A DNA stretch of 64,000 nt from AWTP1-13 sp963832445 (GTDB taxonomy: Bacteria; Pseudomonadota; Alphaproteobacteria; Rhizobiales; Hyphomicrobiaceae), in assembly GCA_963832445.1 (NCBI GenBank), contig CAWHUM010000015.1, positions 124,001-188,000 of the forward strand, given 5' to 3'. The notes below the pieces were generated by a model. It did not search any database. It had not been told where the DNA came from and saw nothing but the letters and a program-made list of their open reading frames with translations. Both the position numbers and the translations under genes were made by a program. Of the stretch, positions 56,261 to 64,000 are shown in pieces. The first letter of the stretch is position 1. Each line of letters begins with the position of its first letter.

Positions 56261-57988
56261 TCACGCCTTGGCGCCGGAGGTCGGATAGACGGACAGGCCG
56301 TCGCCCTCCAGCGGCTCGAGACCCGGATCGTCTGGGGCATGCGGGGGAACGAACACCTTGGCCTCCACCGGCTTGCGGGCGTCCGGCGGCGGCGCAGGCT
56401 TGGGCTTCGGCGCCGCACGCGGCTTGGCGGCCGCGGGGGGCGAGGGCTGGCGCTGCGGGCGGGGGGTATCCTCGGCAGGCTCGGCAACGCTGACCGCCGT
56501 GAGCGGAATGGCCTCGTCGGGGGCAGGAGCAGGCCTGGCCGGCAGCACCTTGGGCGGTGGCTGCGGCACCGGCTCGTGCACCTCGATGGTGGTGGGCGTG
56601 GCAGTCGCAGCGGGCTGCCTGTGGGCAGCCGCCGTCACGCGTTGTTCGGCGCCGAGAGCGATGAGCGCTTCCACCTTCGCGGCAAGAGAGGCCGTCGCCG
56701 CGCTGCTCGCTTCCACCCGCTGGCGCCACTGGAAGGCGTCGAGCGCGCCCGTGACCGGCGACACCGGCGCCCAGTGATCGGACACGGCGCCGTCCGCGAC
56801 CCAGGCCGGATCGCGTGCCGCCGTCACCGCGCGCGCCAGCCACTCGCGCACGCGGCCGGCGTCGCTGTTCTCCTCGCCCTCGATGCGTGCCATCAGCGTG
56901 CACACGCGCGGGGTGAGGCGATCCTCGATCAGCGGCGCCAGCGCTGCGCGCGCCTCGTCCCACTCGCGCGCATCGATGGCGCCGATGGCGAGCGCGATCT
57001 GCGCCTCGGGATGGTTGGGCGTCAGCCGAGCCAGGTGACGCGCACGCGCGAGCCGGTCGCGCGGGCTGTCGCCGGGGCGGGCATAGGCATAAGCCGCGGC
57101 GAGGTCGGGGTGCGGGGCGATGCGCCAGGTCTTGAGCAGCACGCGTGACGCCCGTGGCGTGTAGCCGCGTGCAGCGAGGATGCGCCCGGCGACGGCGGCG
57201 GCGGGCACCAGGTCGGGCGCCAGCTTGTGCGCTTCCTGCGCTAGGGGCAGCGCCTTGTCGGCGGCGCCGTCCTCGGCGGCCTGGGCCAACGCGGTGAGCA
57301 GCACGGCGCGCCGGCGATTGGCGGGCTGGGCCTCGATGAGGCGTTGGCGGCGCGCAATCTCCAGCGTGTCCAGCGCCGCCTGCCAGTCCAACGCGCGGCA
57401 GTTGAGATCGAACAGGGCCTCCACCGCCCACCCGAGCTTGGCGTTCTTCTGCAGCGCCCGCTCGGCGAACTGGCGGGCCGCCTCGTGCTCGCCTTCGCGC
57501 TCGGCCTCCAGGAACAACCCGCGCAATCCCAGCTGCTCCGTATCGGGGGACGCCAGCATCGCCTCGAAGATGCGCCGGGCGGTGGCGCGGTCGCCGCCGA
57601 TCTGGGCGGCCTGCGCACGCAATAGATGCGTCAACGGCTCGTGCGGCAGCGCCTTGCGGGCCTGCGAGGCAAAGCGCATGGCAAGCGACCGGTCGCCGGC
57701 GCCGACGGCGATGATGCCGCTGGTCAGCGCATCGAGCCCGCGCTGCTGCCGGCGGCGGTGCAAATAGCGGCCCATGGCGGCGGGCGAGCGCCACGCCTGC
57801 CGCAGCAGCGACCAGGCGATCAGCGCGGCGGCCAACGTGAAAGCCAGAATGATGAGGGCGCGGAACACGCTGGTCTCGGCCACATAGCCCTGCCACTCGA
57901 CGGTGATGGCGCCCGGGCGGTCGGCGAGCCAGTGCAGGCCTGCGACAACCGCCAGGACGGCCAGAAGAAACAGGACGAGGCGGATCAT
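56261..57988 (-). CDS. hemY: HemY-like membrane TPR protein
   Basis: This 575-residue protein has two N-terminal membrane segments (IRLVLFLLAVLAVVAGLHW and FRALIILAFTLAAALIAWSL), then a HemY_N region with helical repeats of TPR type. A Pro/Ala/Lys-rich C-terminal tail follows that is probably disordered. HemY-like proteins accompany heme genes in proteobacteria; the proposed role is to organise late porphyrin enzymes at the membrane. This is not the protoporphyrinogen oxidase also called HemY. It overlaps the mitofilin-like gene by four bases. Confidence 0.85.
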   Translation of the reverse strand: MIRLVLFLLAVLAVVAGLHWLADRPGAITVEWQGYVAETSVFRALIILAFTLAAALIAWSLLRQAWRSPAAMGRYLHRRRQQRGLDALTSGIIAVGAGDRSLAMRFASQARKALPHEPLTHLLRAQAAQIGGDRATARRIFEAMLASPDTEQLGLRGLFLEAEREGEHEAARQFAERALQKNAKLGWAVEALFDLNCRALDWQAALDTLEIARRQRLIEAQPANRRRAVLLTALAQAAEDGAADKALPLAQEAHKLAPDLVPAAAVAGRILAARGYTPRASRVLLKTWRIAPHPDLAAAYAYARPGDSPRDRLARARHLARLTPNHPEAQIALAIGAIDAREWDEARAALAPLIEDRLTPRVCTLMARIEGEENSDAGRVREWLARAVTAARDPAWVADGAVSDHWAPVSPVTGALDAFQWRQRVEASSAATASLAAKVEALIALGAEQRVTAAAHRQPAATATPTTIEVHEPVPQPPPKVLPARPAPAPDEAIPLTAVSVAEPAEDTPRPQRQPSPPAAAKPRAAPKPKPAPPPDARKPVEAKVFVPPHAPDDPGLEPLEGDGLSVYPTSGAKA

Positions 57989-59454
57989 CGCTTGAGCTCC
58001 GTCGCAGGCTCGGGCGCGCGGGCAGCGAGCGTGGCCTTCAGCGCCGTCTCGATTTCGGCCACCGCCTGGTCGACCGCATAGCGCGCCTGCACCTTGCGCA
58101 GCCAGTCCTCGGCTGCCAGCGCCGACTTCGGCGGCAGCTTGGCGCCTTGCGCCAGCACCTCGCCGAGCCGGCCTTCCTTGAGTGCGGCCTCCATGCGGCC
58201 GACCACGGCCTCCGCGCTCACGTCGTCGCTGGGCTGGCCCGTCTTGCGCACGCGCACGATCGACTTTGCGCCGGCGAGCAACCGCTCCCACACGGAAGCG
58301 TCGGTGGGCTCGGCTTCCGCATCGATGGCCGCGTTGGCGACGCGGCGGAAGTCGCGCGTCAGCGCCGGCAGCGTCGGCACGCCCTCCAGGCTGTAGCGTT
58401 CCAGCGGCGCCAGATTAAGCGTATTGCCTGCAACCTTGCGCACGCTGTCGAGCTCCGGCGCGTAGCGATCGCCGCGATCCATCGCGCGCTTCAGGTTGGC
58501 GATCTCCAAGGTCAACAGCACGCGTTGCGCATTGGTGTTGCGTTCGCCCTCGCCCTTGAGGAACTGCTGCAGGTCCTGCTCGAAAGCTGCGAGCTTGGCG
58601 AGCACAGGGGTCAGCTCGGCGGACTTGGCGGCACCCTTCAGCCGCGTGTCGACATCGCTTTTCAGTGCGTCGAAGCGCTGCGCGAGCCGCGTCGCCTCCG
58701 TCTTCACGACTGCCAACTCCTGATCGGCGCGCGAGGAGGCCGACTTGGCCGCCTCCAGCGCTTCTCCTGCGAGCTTCTCGATATCGGTGAGCTTGGCGGT
58801 GATGGCCACGGCCTGCGCGCCGCGCGCGGCGGGATCGCCGGCGGAGGCCTGCGCCAACGCCGCCTCCATCTTGCCCAGCCGCTCGACGAGCTCCGGCGAT
58901 CCGCCGCGGGCGTCGAGTGCCTTGATCTCGGCGGCAAGCTTCGCCTGCGCGGCGCCGAGCGCAGACATGGCGCGGGCCTGGTCCTCGAGGCTCTTGAGCC
59001 GATTGTCCGTGGCGGCGAGCTTGGTCGCCACGTCGCCCGCCGGCGTGGCCGGCCGCTGGCGCGCGGCCTGCTCGAGCGCCGCGAGCCGCTTGGCGAGTTC
59101 GGCCGACCCTGGCTCATCTGCACCGCCATTTGGCGGGAACAGCCCCAACAATGCGGCAGCGATCAGCGTCAGCACGGCGCCCGCCACGCCCGCTGCGATA
59201 TGTGAGAGGAAGCTGTTGCTACCTGCAGCCCGGCGCGAAAGTTCCCCCGCCGCCGCGAGTCGGCCCGCGAAAGTGGAGCGCGCAGCGTCCGGCTTGGCGG
59301 CCTGCGGCGGCGGCAGGGCCGAGGTGGCGCCCGCTGCCGCTTTGGGCTTGTCGCCGCCGATCTCGGTTGCCTGCACATCGATGGTGGCGTGCGGACGCCG
59401 GTCGCTGGGCCACACCGGGCCCTTGCCAGGGTCGTCCTTCTTGTTGTCGGTCAT
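57985..59454 (-). CDS. Mitofilin (Mic60)-like inner-membrane protein
   Basis: This 489-residue protein has a polar N-terminus of about 80 residues and one membrane helix (about 83-106, HIAAGVAGAVLTLIAAALL). A long Ala/Lys/Glu-rich coiled coil (about 115-330) follows, then a C-terminal mitofilin-like domain. The location between hemD and hemY is the conserved setting of alphaproteobacterial Mic60. Mic60 bends membranes and anchors them to the outer membrane. The helix and coiled coil are seen directly; the family call rests on layout and context. Confidence 0.82.
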   Translation of the reverse strand: MTDNKKDDPGKGPVWPSDRRPHATIDVQATEIGGDKPKAAAGATSALPPPQAAKPDAARSTFAGRLAAAGELSRRAAGSNSFLSHIAAGVAGAVLTLIAAALLGLFPPNGGADEPGSAELAKRLAALEQAARQRPATPAGDVATKLAATDNRLKSLEDQARAMSALGAAQAKLAAEIKALDARGGSPELVERLGKMEAALAQASAGDPAARGAQAVAITAKLTDIEKLAGEALEAAKSASSRADQELAVVKTEATRLAQRFDALKSDVDTRLKGAAKSAELTPVLAKLAAFEQDLQQFLKGEGERNTNAQRVLLTLEIANLKRAMDRGDRYAPELDSVRKVAGNTLNLAPLERYSLEGVPTLPALTRDFRRVANAAIDAEAEPTDASVWERLLAGAKSIVRVRKTGQPSDDVSAEAVVGRMEAALKEGRLGEVLAQGAKLPPKSALAAEDWLRKVQARYAVDQAVAEIETALKATLAARAPEPATELKR

Positions 59455-59557
59455 GCGCTAGGTCCCGAGCACAAGGTGGCGGCGCGCCTTGCAAGCTCGC
59501 TGCTTCGCCTTAACGAAATCCACCAATACCTTGGCCGCTTTGGCTGCCCACCCCTCG

Positions 59558-60293
59558 CTAGCCCTCCGATTGTGCAGCGGCCTCCTCGATAAGGGCAAGC
59601 AATTCTTCCAGTCGCGGAGCCTCTGCAATCTCGGTACGGACGCTGCCCAGCGGCTCCAGACGCCGCGCTACCGCCTGCGACAGGCAGAAATGCGGCAGCG
59701 GGCGGATGGTCGCAACCAGACCGTGCTTACGCACAAGGTTGACATAGACGGCAGCCGTGCGCGGCGACATCAGGATGACACCCTCGATTTCGCCCGTGGC
59801 GAGCTGCTCGACGGTCTCTTCGGAAAACGCGCGTGCTGCCAGCATGCGATAGACAACCGGCTGCACCACGCGGAAGCCGTGTGCCTCCAACTCGGCCTTG
59901 AGGTTCACTGCCAGCGCGTCGCCTGCAAGATGCACGACCAGGCCGCTCGCCGGATCGAGCGCCGAGACGATATGCCCGACCAGCTCGGCGCCCGTGCCGG
60001 CGCCCGTCACCACCGTCTCGAAGCCGAGCGCGCGGCCCTCGGCGGCGGTCGCCCTGCCGACGGCGAACAGCGGCATCGCCCGGGCCTCGGCAAGCGCCGG
60101 GCTTGCCTTCAGCGCGCGCAGCGCGTTGCGGCTGGTGGCGATCAGCGCCTGGGCGCCGTCGAGCTCGATCGGGTCGGTGCGCTTCGAACGAGACGCTGAG
60201 CAGCGGCTCCACCGTGGACTCCAGGCCCAGCTCTTCCAGCACGCCGGCGAGCTTGAGGGCATCGGGCTCAGGCCTGGTGACGAGCAGGCGCAT
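59558..60293 (-). CDS. hemD: Uroporphyrinogen-III synthase (frameshifted by one base)
   Basis: The N-terminal frame starts MRLLVTRPEPDALKLAGVLE, the usual HemD start, with LLSVSFEA. The rest is in the other frame: DPIELDGAQALIATSRNALR, AVGRATAAEGRALGF and LMSPRTAAVYVNL. Removing one base near 60179-60181 joins them (FEATDPIELDG) and gives 244 residues, normal for HemD. The enzyme closes hydroxymethylbilane to uroporphyrinogen III, needed for all heme and corrin. An essential step broken by one base suggests a sequence error rather than real loss. Confidence 0.85.
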
Positions 60294-60519
60294 GAATTCG
60301 CACAGCTTTCGCTCGCACGCGAGGCGCCGCCGTCAAAGGGGCGCCTCGCAGCATCCTCGATCGAGCTAAGCAGGTTTCCCGGCGCCCGCCAACGCTTCGG
60401 TGTCGGATTTCCCGGATGTGCCGTGCGCCACAATGCTCTGGCGCTGGCCGTGCTAGGGTCCACTTCCATACTGCGAGGACTAAGCCTCGCTTGCGTATTG
60501 CGTCAGTTGGGGGGTGCCG

Positions 60520-61917
60520 ATGAAACGTCTCGTCCTTTTGTTCGACGGTACTTGGAACACGCTCACCAAGCCCGAGGAGGCTACCAACGTGGTGCGCGTG
60601 GGCCAGGCGGTAAAGCCCATCGCGTCCGACGGCGTGCCGCAGATCGTCTACTACAACTCCGGGGTTGGCAGCGGGGGAAAGGTGGATCAGATCCTGGGCG
60701 GCGTGTTCGGCGCCGGCGTGAGGAGCAACGTCCAGCGCGGCCTCACTTTCCTCTCGTTCAACTACGATAGCGGCGAGCCCGAGGTCAAAACTGATCCGTG
60801 GGGCACGCCGGACGAGATCTACATCTTCGGCTTCTCCCGCGGCGCCTATACCGCTCGCGCGCTTGCCGGCGTCATCGGCGCCATCGGCGGCATTCCTAGG
60901 GTTTCCAACTTCGGCGAGGTCGAGCAGCTTTGGTCGCACTACAGGAAGAGCGAGGAGGGCCGGAAGAGGCACAAGCGCAGGTTCAACGTCGACGACAAGG
61001 TCTACCCCACGCCCCCGGGCGGAAAGCTCATCAAGTGCGTGGCGGTGTGGGATACGGTCGGCTCTTACGGCATCCCGACGGGCTTGGGCCTCGGCGGCCT
61101 GGCGCGCTGGATCACTTCGTGGACCCGCAACTTCAGCGACAATCGTATCGGCCGCCGCATCGAGTACGGCTTCCATGCCATGGCCATCGATGAGCGCCGG
61201 CGTGCGTTCACAGCCACCGCGTGGGAGCCGCGCATACGACGGCCGGACGCTCCGCCGCCCGAGGTGCCGGACCCTGTGGTGGAGCAGGTCTGGTTTGCCG
61301 GCGCGCACGCCAACGTCGGCGGCGGCTACACGCAGACCGGCCTGTCGGATCATGCGCTGCTGTGGATCATGGGCCGCGTGCAAGACAGGACGGGGCTTCA
61401 GTTCCAGGAAAGCTACATTCGGGACAATTTCTTTCCGTGCGCCGCGTGCTCGGCCTTCCGCTCGTACAAGGGCTGGTGGGTCAGCAGCCTGTGGCCGGCC
61501 ATCCGGTCGATCCCAAAGCGCCTCGCCGCCACCAGCGGGGTCGCCGCCACCAGGGGGATCATTGCCGAACCGGGCCAGGCTCCCATTATCGACGGCCGCT
61601 TGCATTGGAGCGTCAAGGAGCGCCTGGGCAAGCTCGCGTTGGTCGACCAGAACCGCTACGAGGAATACCGACCCAAGAACGTCGACCCCAAAACGACCGA
61701 TTCCGAGTACACCGTTTGCGAGGGGAAGGAGTACGAATTCGTTCACCTTGTTCGCCACAGCACTGACAACAAGCGAAAGAACAATTGCGCGCTGCATTGT
61801 GAGCTGGGCGAGATCGAACGGGAATGGTTCGGCGGGCGCCGCCGCGCGCGGCGCATGCGCAACCTGCGCGAGAAGTGGCAGGGCCTGATTGCCGCGTCGA
61901 AACCGGATGCCATGTGA
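60520..61917 (+). CDS. DUF2235 alpha/beta hydrolase-like protein
   Basis: This 465-residue protein starts KRLVLLFDGTWNT, the DUF2235 hallmark. It has a Ser nucleophile in GFSRGAYTAR (Ser106), a WDTVGSYG motif and a likely catalytic His in GAHANVGGGY. DUF2235 includes lipase- or phospholipase-like enzymes, some of which are type VI secretion effectors, but no secretion genes are seen here. A GTG at 60514 is possible, but the ATG at 60520 starts the motif directly. It is inserted between hemC and hemD, on the opposite strand. Confidence 0.85.
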   Translation: MKRLVLLFDGTWNTLTKPEEATNVVRVGQAVKPIASDGVPQIVYYNSGVGSGGKVDQILGGVFGAGVRSNVQRGLTFLSFNYDSGEPEVKTDPWGTPDEIYIFGFSRGAYTARALAGVIGAIGGIPRVSNFGEVEQLWSHYRKSEEGRKRHKRRFNVDDKVYPTPPGGKLIKCVAVWDTVGSYGIPTGLGLGGLARWITSWTRNFSDNRIGRRIEYGFHAMAIDERRRAFTATAWEPRIRRPDAPPPEVPDPVVEQVWFAGAHANVGGGYTQTGLSDHALLWIMGRVQDRTGLQFQESYIRDNFFPCAACSAFRSYKGWWVSSLWPAIRSIPKRLAATSGVAATRGIIAEPGQAPIIDGRLHWSVKERLGKLALVDQNRYEEYRPKNVDPKTTDSEYTVCEGKEYEFVHLVRHSTDNKRKNNCALHCELGEIEREWFGGRRRARRMRNLREKWQGLIAASKPDAM

Positions 61918-61942
61918 GGCGGCGCGTTGGCGGTGCAGTAGG

Positions 61943-62749
61943 TTACGCAACAGTCCCCTTGAGGGCCCACGCCCTCGCATTGAGTGCGATCGAGCCATCC
62001 GCACGGCGAGGGAGACTGTCGCGCAGCTTCTCCTCGAGACGCTGCCGCGCCGCGGGCTCGAGACTGACGCAATAGCCCGGCGCCGGCCCGGCACCGAGGG
62101 TGAACGGGAGCCAATAGTCGTCGAAGTCACGGAATACAGTCGCCACCGAGATCGGCACGCATTCGACGCGCGTTAGGCCAGCGCTCTTGGCGATGTCCGT
62201 CAGTCCATCCCTGGTGCAGAAAGGAAAGCGCTTGTCCTCGGTCAGGTCGCGCGCTGCCGGATCGAGCGCGGCGGCTGCGACCCAGAAAGCGTGCATGAAT
62301 TCCACGCCGCCGCCGGCATAGTCCCAGACGCAGAACGCAACGGTGCCGCCTGGCCGGGCGACACGCTGCATTTCTGCCAGCGCCTTCGGCCGGTCCGGCA
62401 CGAAGTTCAGCACCAGCGCCGACACCACGATGTCGCGGCTGTGCGACGCGAGCGCCAGCTGCTGCGCGTCTCCCGTGCGGAACTCGGCCCGCGGATCGGG
62501 CACGCTTGCCCGCGCCGCCTCGACGAAACCCTGGGACGGGTCGATGGCAATCAAGCTTTGCGGATTGCAGCGCGCAACTATTGCGGCGGACAGCGCACCC
62601 GTCCCGCAGCCAACCTCCAGCCAATCGAGCTTTTCAGCGGCACCGAGCCAGTCGAGAAACTGAGGCGCGAGCTTGCGGCTCCACCGCCCCATGTAGGCTT
62701 CGTAGCGATCGCCGGCCTGCCAGGCGTCGTGTCGGGAGGCTTCCGTCAT
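61943..62749 (-). CDS. SAM-dependent methyltransferase (class I, UbiE-like)
   Basis: This 268-residue protein has the SAM-binding motif LEVGCGTGALSAAI near residues 44-57. The acidic loop AIDPSQGFVEAAR and motif IVVSALVLNFVPDRPKAL follow, then a PGGTVAFCVWDY strand. It methylates a small molecule; the substrate is unknown. It lies 30 bases downstream of hemC on the same strand, so the two could share a transcript, although a methyltransferase is not a usual heme-operon partner. Confidence 0.85.
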   Translation of the reverse strand: MTEASRHDAWQAGDRYEAYMGRWSRKLAPQFLDWLGAAEKLDWLEVGCGTGALSAAIVARCNPQSLIAIDPSQGFVEAARASVPDPRAEFRTGDAQQLALASHSRDIVVSALVLNFVPDRPKALAEMQRVARPGGTVAFCVWDYAGGGVEFMHAFWVAAAALDPAARDLTEDKRFPFCTRDGLTDIAKSAGLTRVECVPISVATVFRDFDDYWLPFTLGAGPAPGYCVSLEPAARQRLEEKLRDSLPRRADGSIALNARAWALKGTVA

Positions 62750-62778
62750 CGAACATCCTCACTGCTTGCGCCCAAGCT

Positions 62779-63705
62779 TCAAAGCGACAGGCGGAAGTCC
62801 GGCCCCGCCTTGGCCAGCAGCTCGTCCGCTGCATCCTCGGCCAGCTGCAAGGCCTGCGCGGGCTGGCCCTCCCGGCGCGTGGCGTAGGCTTCGCGCCCGT
62901 CGGGCGTCAGGATCATGCCGCGGAAGACGAAGCGCCCGCCATCGAGTTCGCCGAGCGCCGCTATCGGCATCCGGCAGGAGCCTTCGAGCCGCGCCAGGAA
63001 TGCGCGCTCTGCAGTCACGGCAAGCGCTGTCGGCTCGTGGTTGAGGGGAGCCAGCAGCTCGGCCAGCTCCAAGTCGCCGGCGCGCGTCTCGATGCCGATG
63101 GCGCCCTGCGCCACCGCGGGCAGCATCTCCTCGACCGGCACCGGTGCCGTTGCGCGGTCGGCGAGCCCGAGCCGCTTCAGACCCGCCATCGCCAGCACGG
63201 TGGCGTCGGCGATGCCGTCGGCGATCTTGCGCAGGCGCGTCTCGACGTTGCCGCGCATGGGAACGACGGCGAGATCGGGCCGCAGATGCTTGACCTGGGC
63301 CTGGCGTCTGAGCGAGGAGGTAGCCACCACGCGCCCAGCCGGCAGCTCGGCCAGCGAGTGCGCCTTGGCGCTGATGAAGGCATCGCGCACGTCTTCGCGC
63401 GGCAGAAAGCAGTTCACCGTCAGCCCCGCCGGCAGCTCGGTCGGCATGTCCTTCATCGAGTGCACGGCGATATCCACCGCGCCGGCGAGCAGCGCTTCCT
63501 CGATCTCCTTGGTGAAGAGCCCCTTGCCGCCGGCCTCCGATAGCGGCCGATCCTGGATGCGGTCGCCCGTGGTCTTGATGGGGCAAACCTGGCAGGCGAG
63601 CGCGCCTGACCCATGCGCCGCAACGAGCCGCCGCTCCACCTCGCGCGCCTGCGCCAGCGCCAAGGGAGAGCCGCGCGTGCCGATGCGGATCGTGCGAGCT
63701 TGCAA
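62779..63705 (-). CDS. hemC: Porphobilinogen deaminase (hydroxymethylbilane synthase)
   Basis: This 308-residue enzyme has all key regions: IRIGTRGSPLALAQA at the start, the segment DRIQDRPLSEAGGKGLFTKE, and the active-site region VHSMKDMPTELP. The cofactor-binding Cys lies in LEGSCRMPIAAL, where dipyrromethane attaches. It polymerises four porphobilinogens into hydroxymethylbilane, the substrate for HemD. The frame is intact and the length typical. Confidence 0.95.
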   Translation of the reverse strand: MQARTIRIGTRGSPLALAQAREVERRLVAAHGSGALACQVCPIKTTGDRIQDRPLSEAGGKGLFTKEIEEALLAGAVDIAVHSMKDMPTELPAGLTVNCFLPREDVRDAFISAKAHSLAELPAGRVVATSSLRRQAQVKHLRPDLAVVPMRGNVETRLRKIADGIADATVLAMAGLKRLGLADRATAPVPVEEMLPAVAQGAIGIETRAGDLELAELLAPLNHEPTALAVTAERAFLARLEGSCRMPIAALGELDGGRFVFRGMILTPDGREAYATRREGQPAQALQLAEDAADELLAKAGPDFRLSL

Positions 63706-63775
63706 GGGGTGTTCTCCCGGTGCTAGGCGGACGTGCAGCGCAGCGCCGCCGTAGGCCTCAAATCGGCGTTCGCGA

Positions 63776-63851
63776 CTAGTGTCCTGATCGCGAAATTCGT
63801 CGCCGTGTGCGGCAAAACTCTGAACGAATTTCGCGATCTGAAGGACACTAG
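63776..63851. repeat. Palindromic element A upstream of hemC
   Basis: The left arm starts CTAGTGTCCT at 63776 and runs to 63800. The right arm, 63824-63851, is its complement apart from three extra bases (TGA). The two arms pair over about 24 bp around a loop of roughly 20 bases. Element B next to it has the same design. Confidence 0.7.
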
Positions 63852-63863
63852 CAGAATCATGAT

Positions 63864-63944
63864 GCTAGTGTGATTCAGATCGAGAAATCCGCTCCCTCAC
63901 CTAGTGCAGCGCGATGGTGCGGATTTCTCGATCATCACACTGGC
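63864..63944. repeat. Palindromic element B upstream of hemC
   Basis: The left arm is 63864-63892 and the right arm 63919-63944. The arms match except for the same three-base TGA difference seen in element A, here placed in the left arm. Both elements begin with CTAGTGT and contain GATCG followed by GAAAT, so they look like divergent copies of one family placed in tandem. Confidence 0.7.
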
Positions 63945-64000
63945 CTTAGCATCGATGGCAACCTCAACCAACATCGGCGCCGCGGGGCGACCCACCCTCG

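Overview
The window is 64 kb of high-GC DNA with densely packed genes, and it looks like a chromosome of an alphaproteobacterium, most likely of the Hyphomicrobiales (Rhizobiales). The best taxonomic evidence is the right-hand block hemC / hemD / mitofilin-like (Mic60) / HemY-like, a gene order known from that group. Supporting signs are many orphan solute-binding proteins, carbon-monoxide/xanthine-dehydrogenase-type enzymes, amidohydrolases and branched-chain amino-acid-type ABC transporters. I cannot name a species. No rRNA, tRNA, CRISPR array, integrase or complete insertion sequence was seen.

Layout. 1-8.2 kb: a rhodanese protein (cut by the window edge), a LysR regulator divergent from a TauE-type exporter, an acyl-CoA ligase, three small unknown proteins, an SDR, and an amidohydrolase divergent from a carboxymuconolactone-decarboxylase-family protein. 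8.4-16.4 kb: a secreted HExxH protein, a secreted YGYAPP octapeptide-repeat protein, and a very large caspase-like / WD40 / TPR gene. 16.9-20.7 kb: a three-subunit molybdenum hydroxylase. 20.8-24.3 kb: a two-gene S8 protease plus AAA ATPase unit that I read as the IetAS anti-phage system. 24.3-33.7 kb: a GMC oxidoreductase, a small DUF4177/H-NS-like fusion, an alpha/beta hydrolase, an amidohydrolase, an aromatic monooxygenase, an MFS transporter and a CoxG-like protein. 33.8-37.1 kb: a nitrate/sulfonate-type ABC transporter and a bactofilin. 37.2-44.0 kb: cydB plus a DUF2474-like peptide and cydA, separated by an SLC13 transporter, a class II aldolase and a TctC-type binding protein. 44.2-46.0 kb: an ArsR / AHSA1 / DUF899 operon with palindromic operators. 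46.3-48.8 kb: a TRAP-type binding protein, a luciferase-monooxygenase remnant and a MetE-like protein. 49.0-55.9 kb: a complete liv-type ABC importer with an acyl-CoA synthetase embedded in the operon. 56.3-63.7 kb: the heme block interrupted by a DUF2235 hydrolase and a methyltransferase.

Much of the content is consistent with uptake and degradation of aromatic or carboxylic acids: importers, acyl-CoA ligases, a phenol-type hydroxylase, amidohydrolase-type decarboxylases and a molybdenum hydroxylase. The accessory core at about 8-27 kb is different. It holds the caspase/WD40/TPR giant, the protease/ATPase pair and gene remnants, and is the most likely place for conflict or defence functions.

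A practical warning: eight genes are each broken by exactly one single-base indel: caspase/WD40, the molybdopterin subunit, ietA, the GMC oxidoreductase, tctC, cydA, the DUF899 gene and hemD. In each case restoring one base gives a full-length family-typical protein. Because hemD and cydA are among them, I think most of these are sequence or assembly errors rather than true pseudogenes. Genes described as frameshifted should be read with that in mind.
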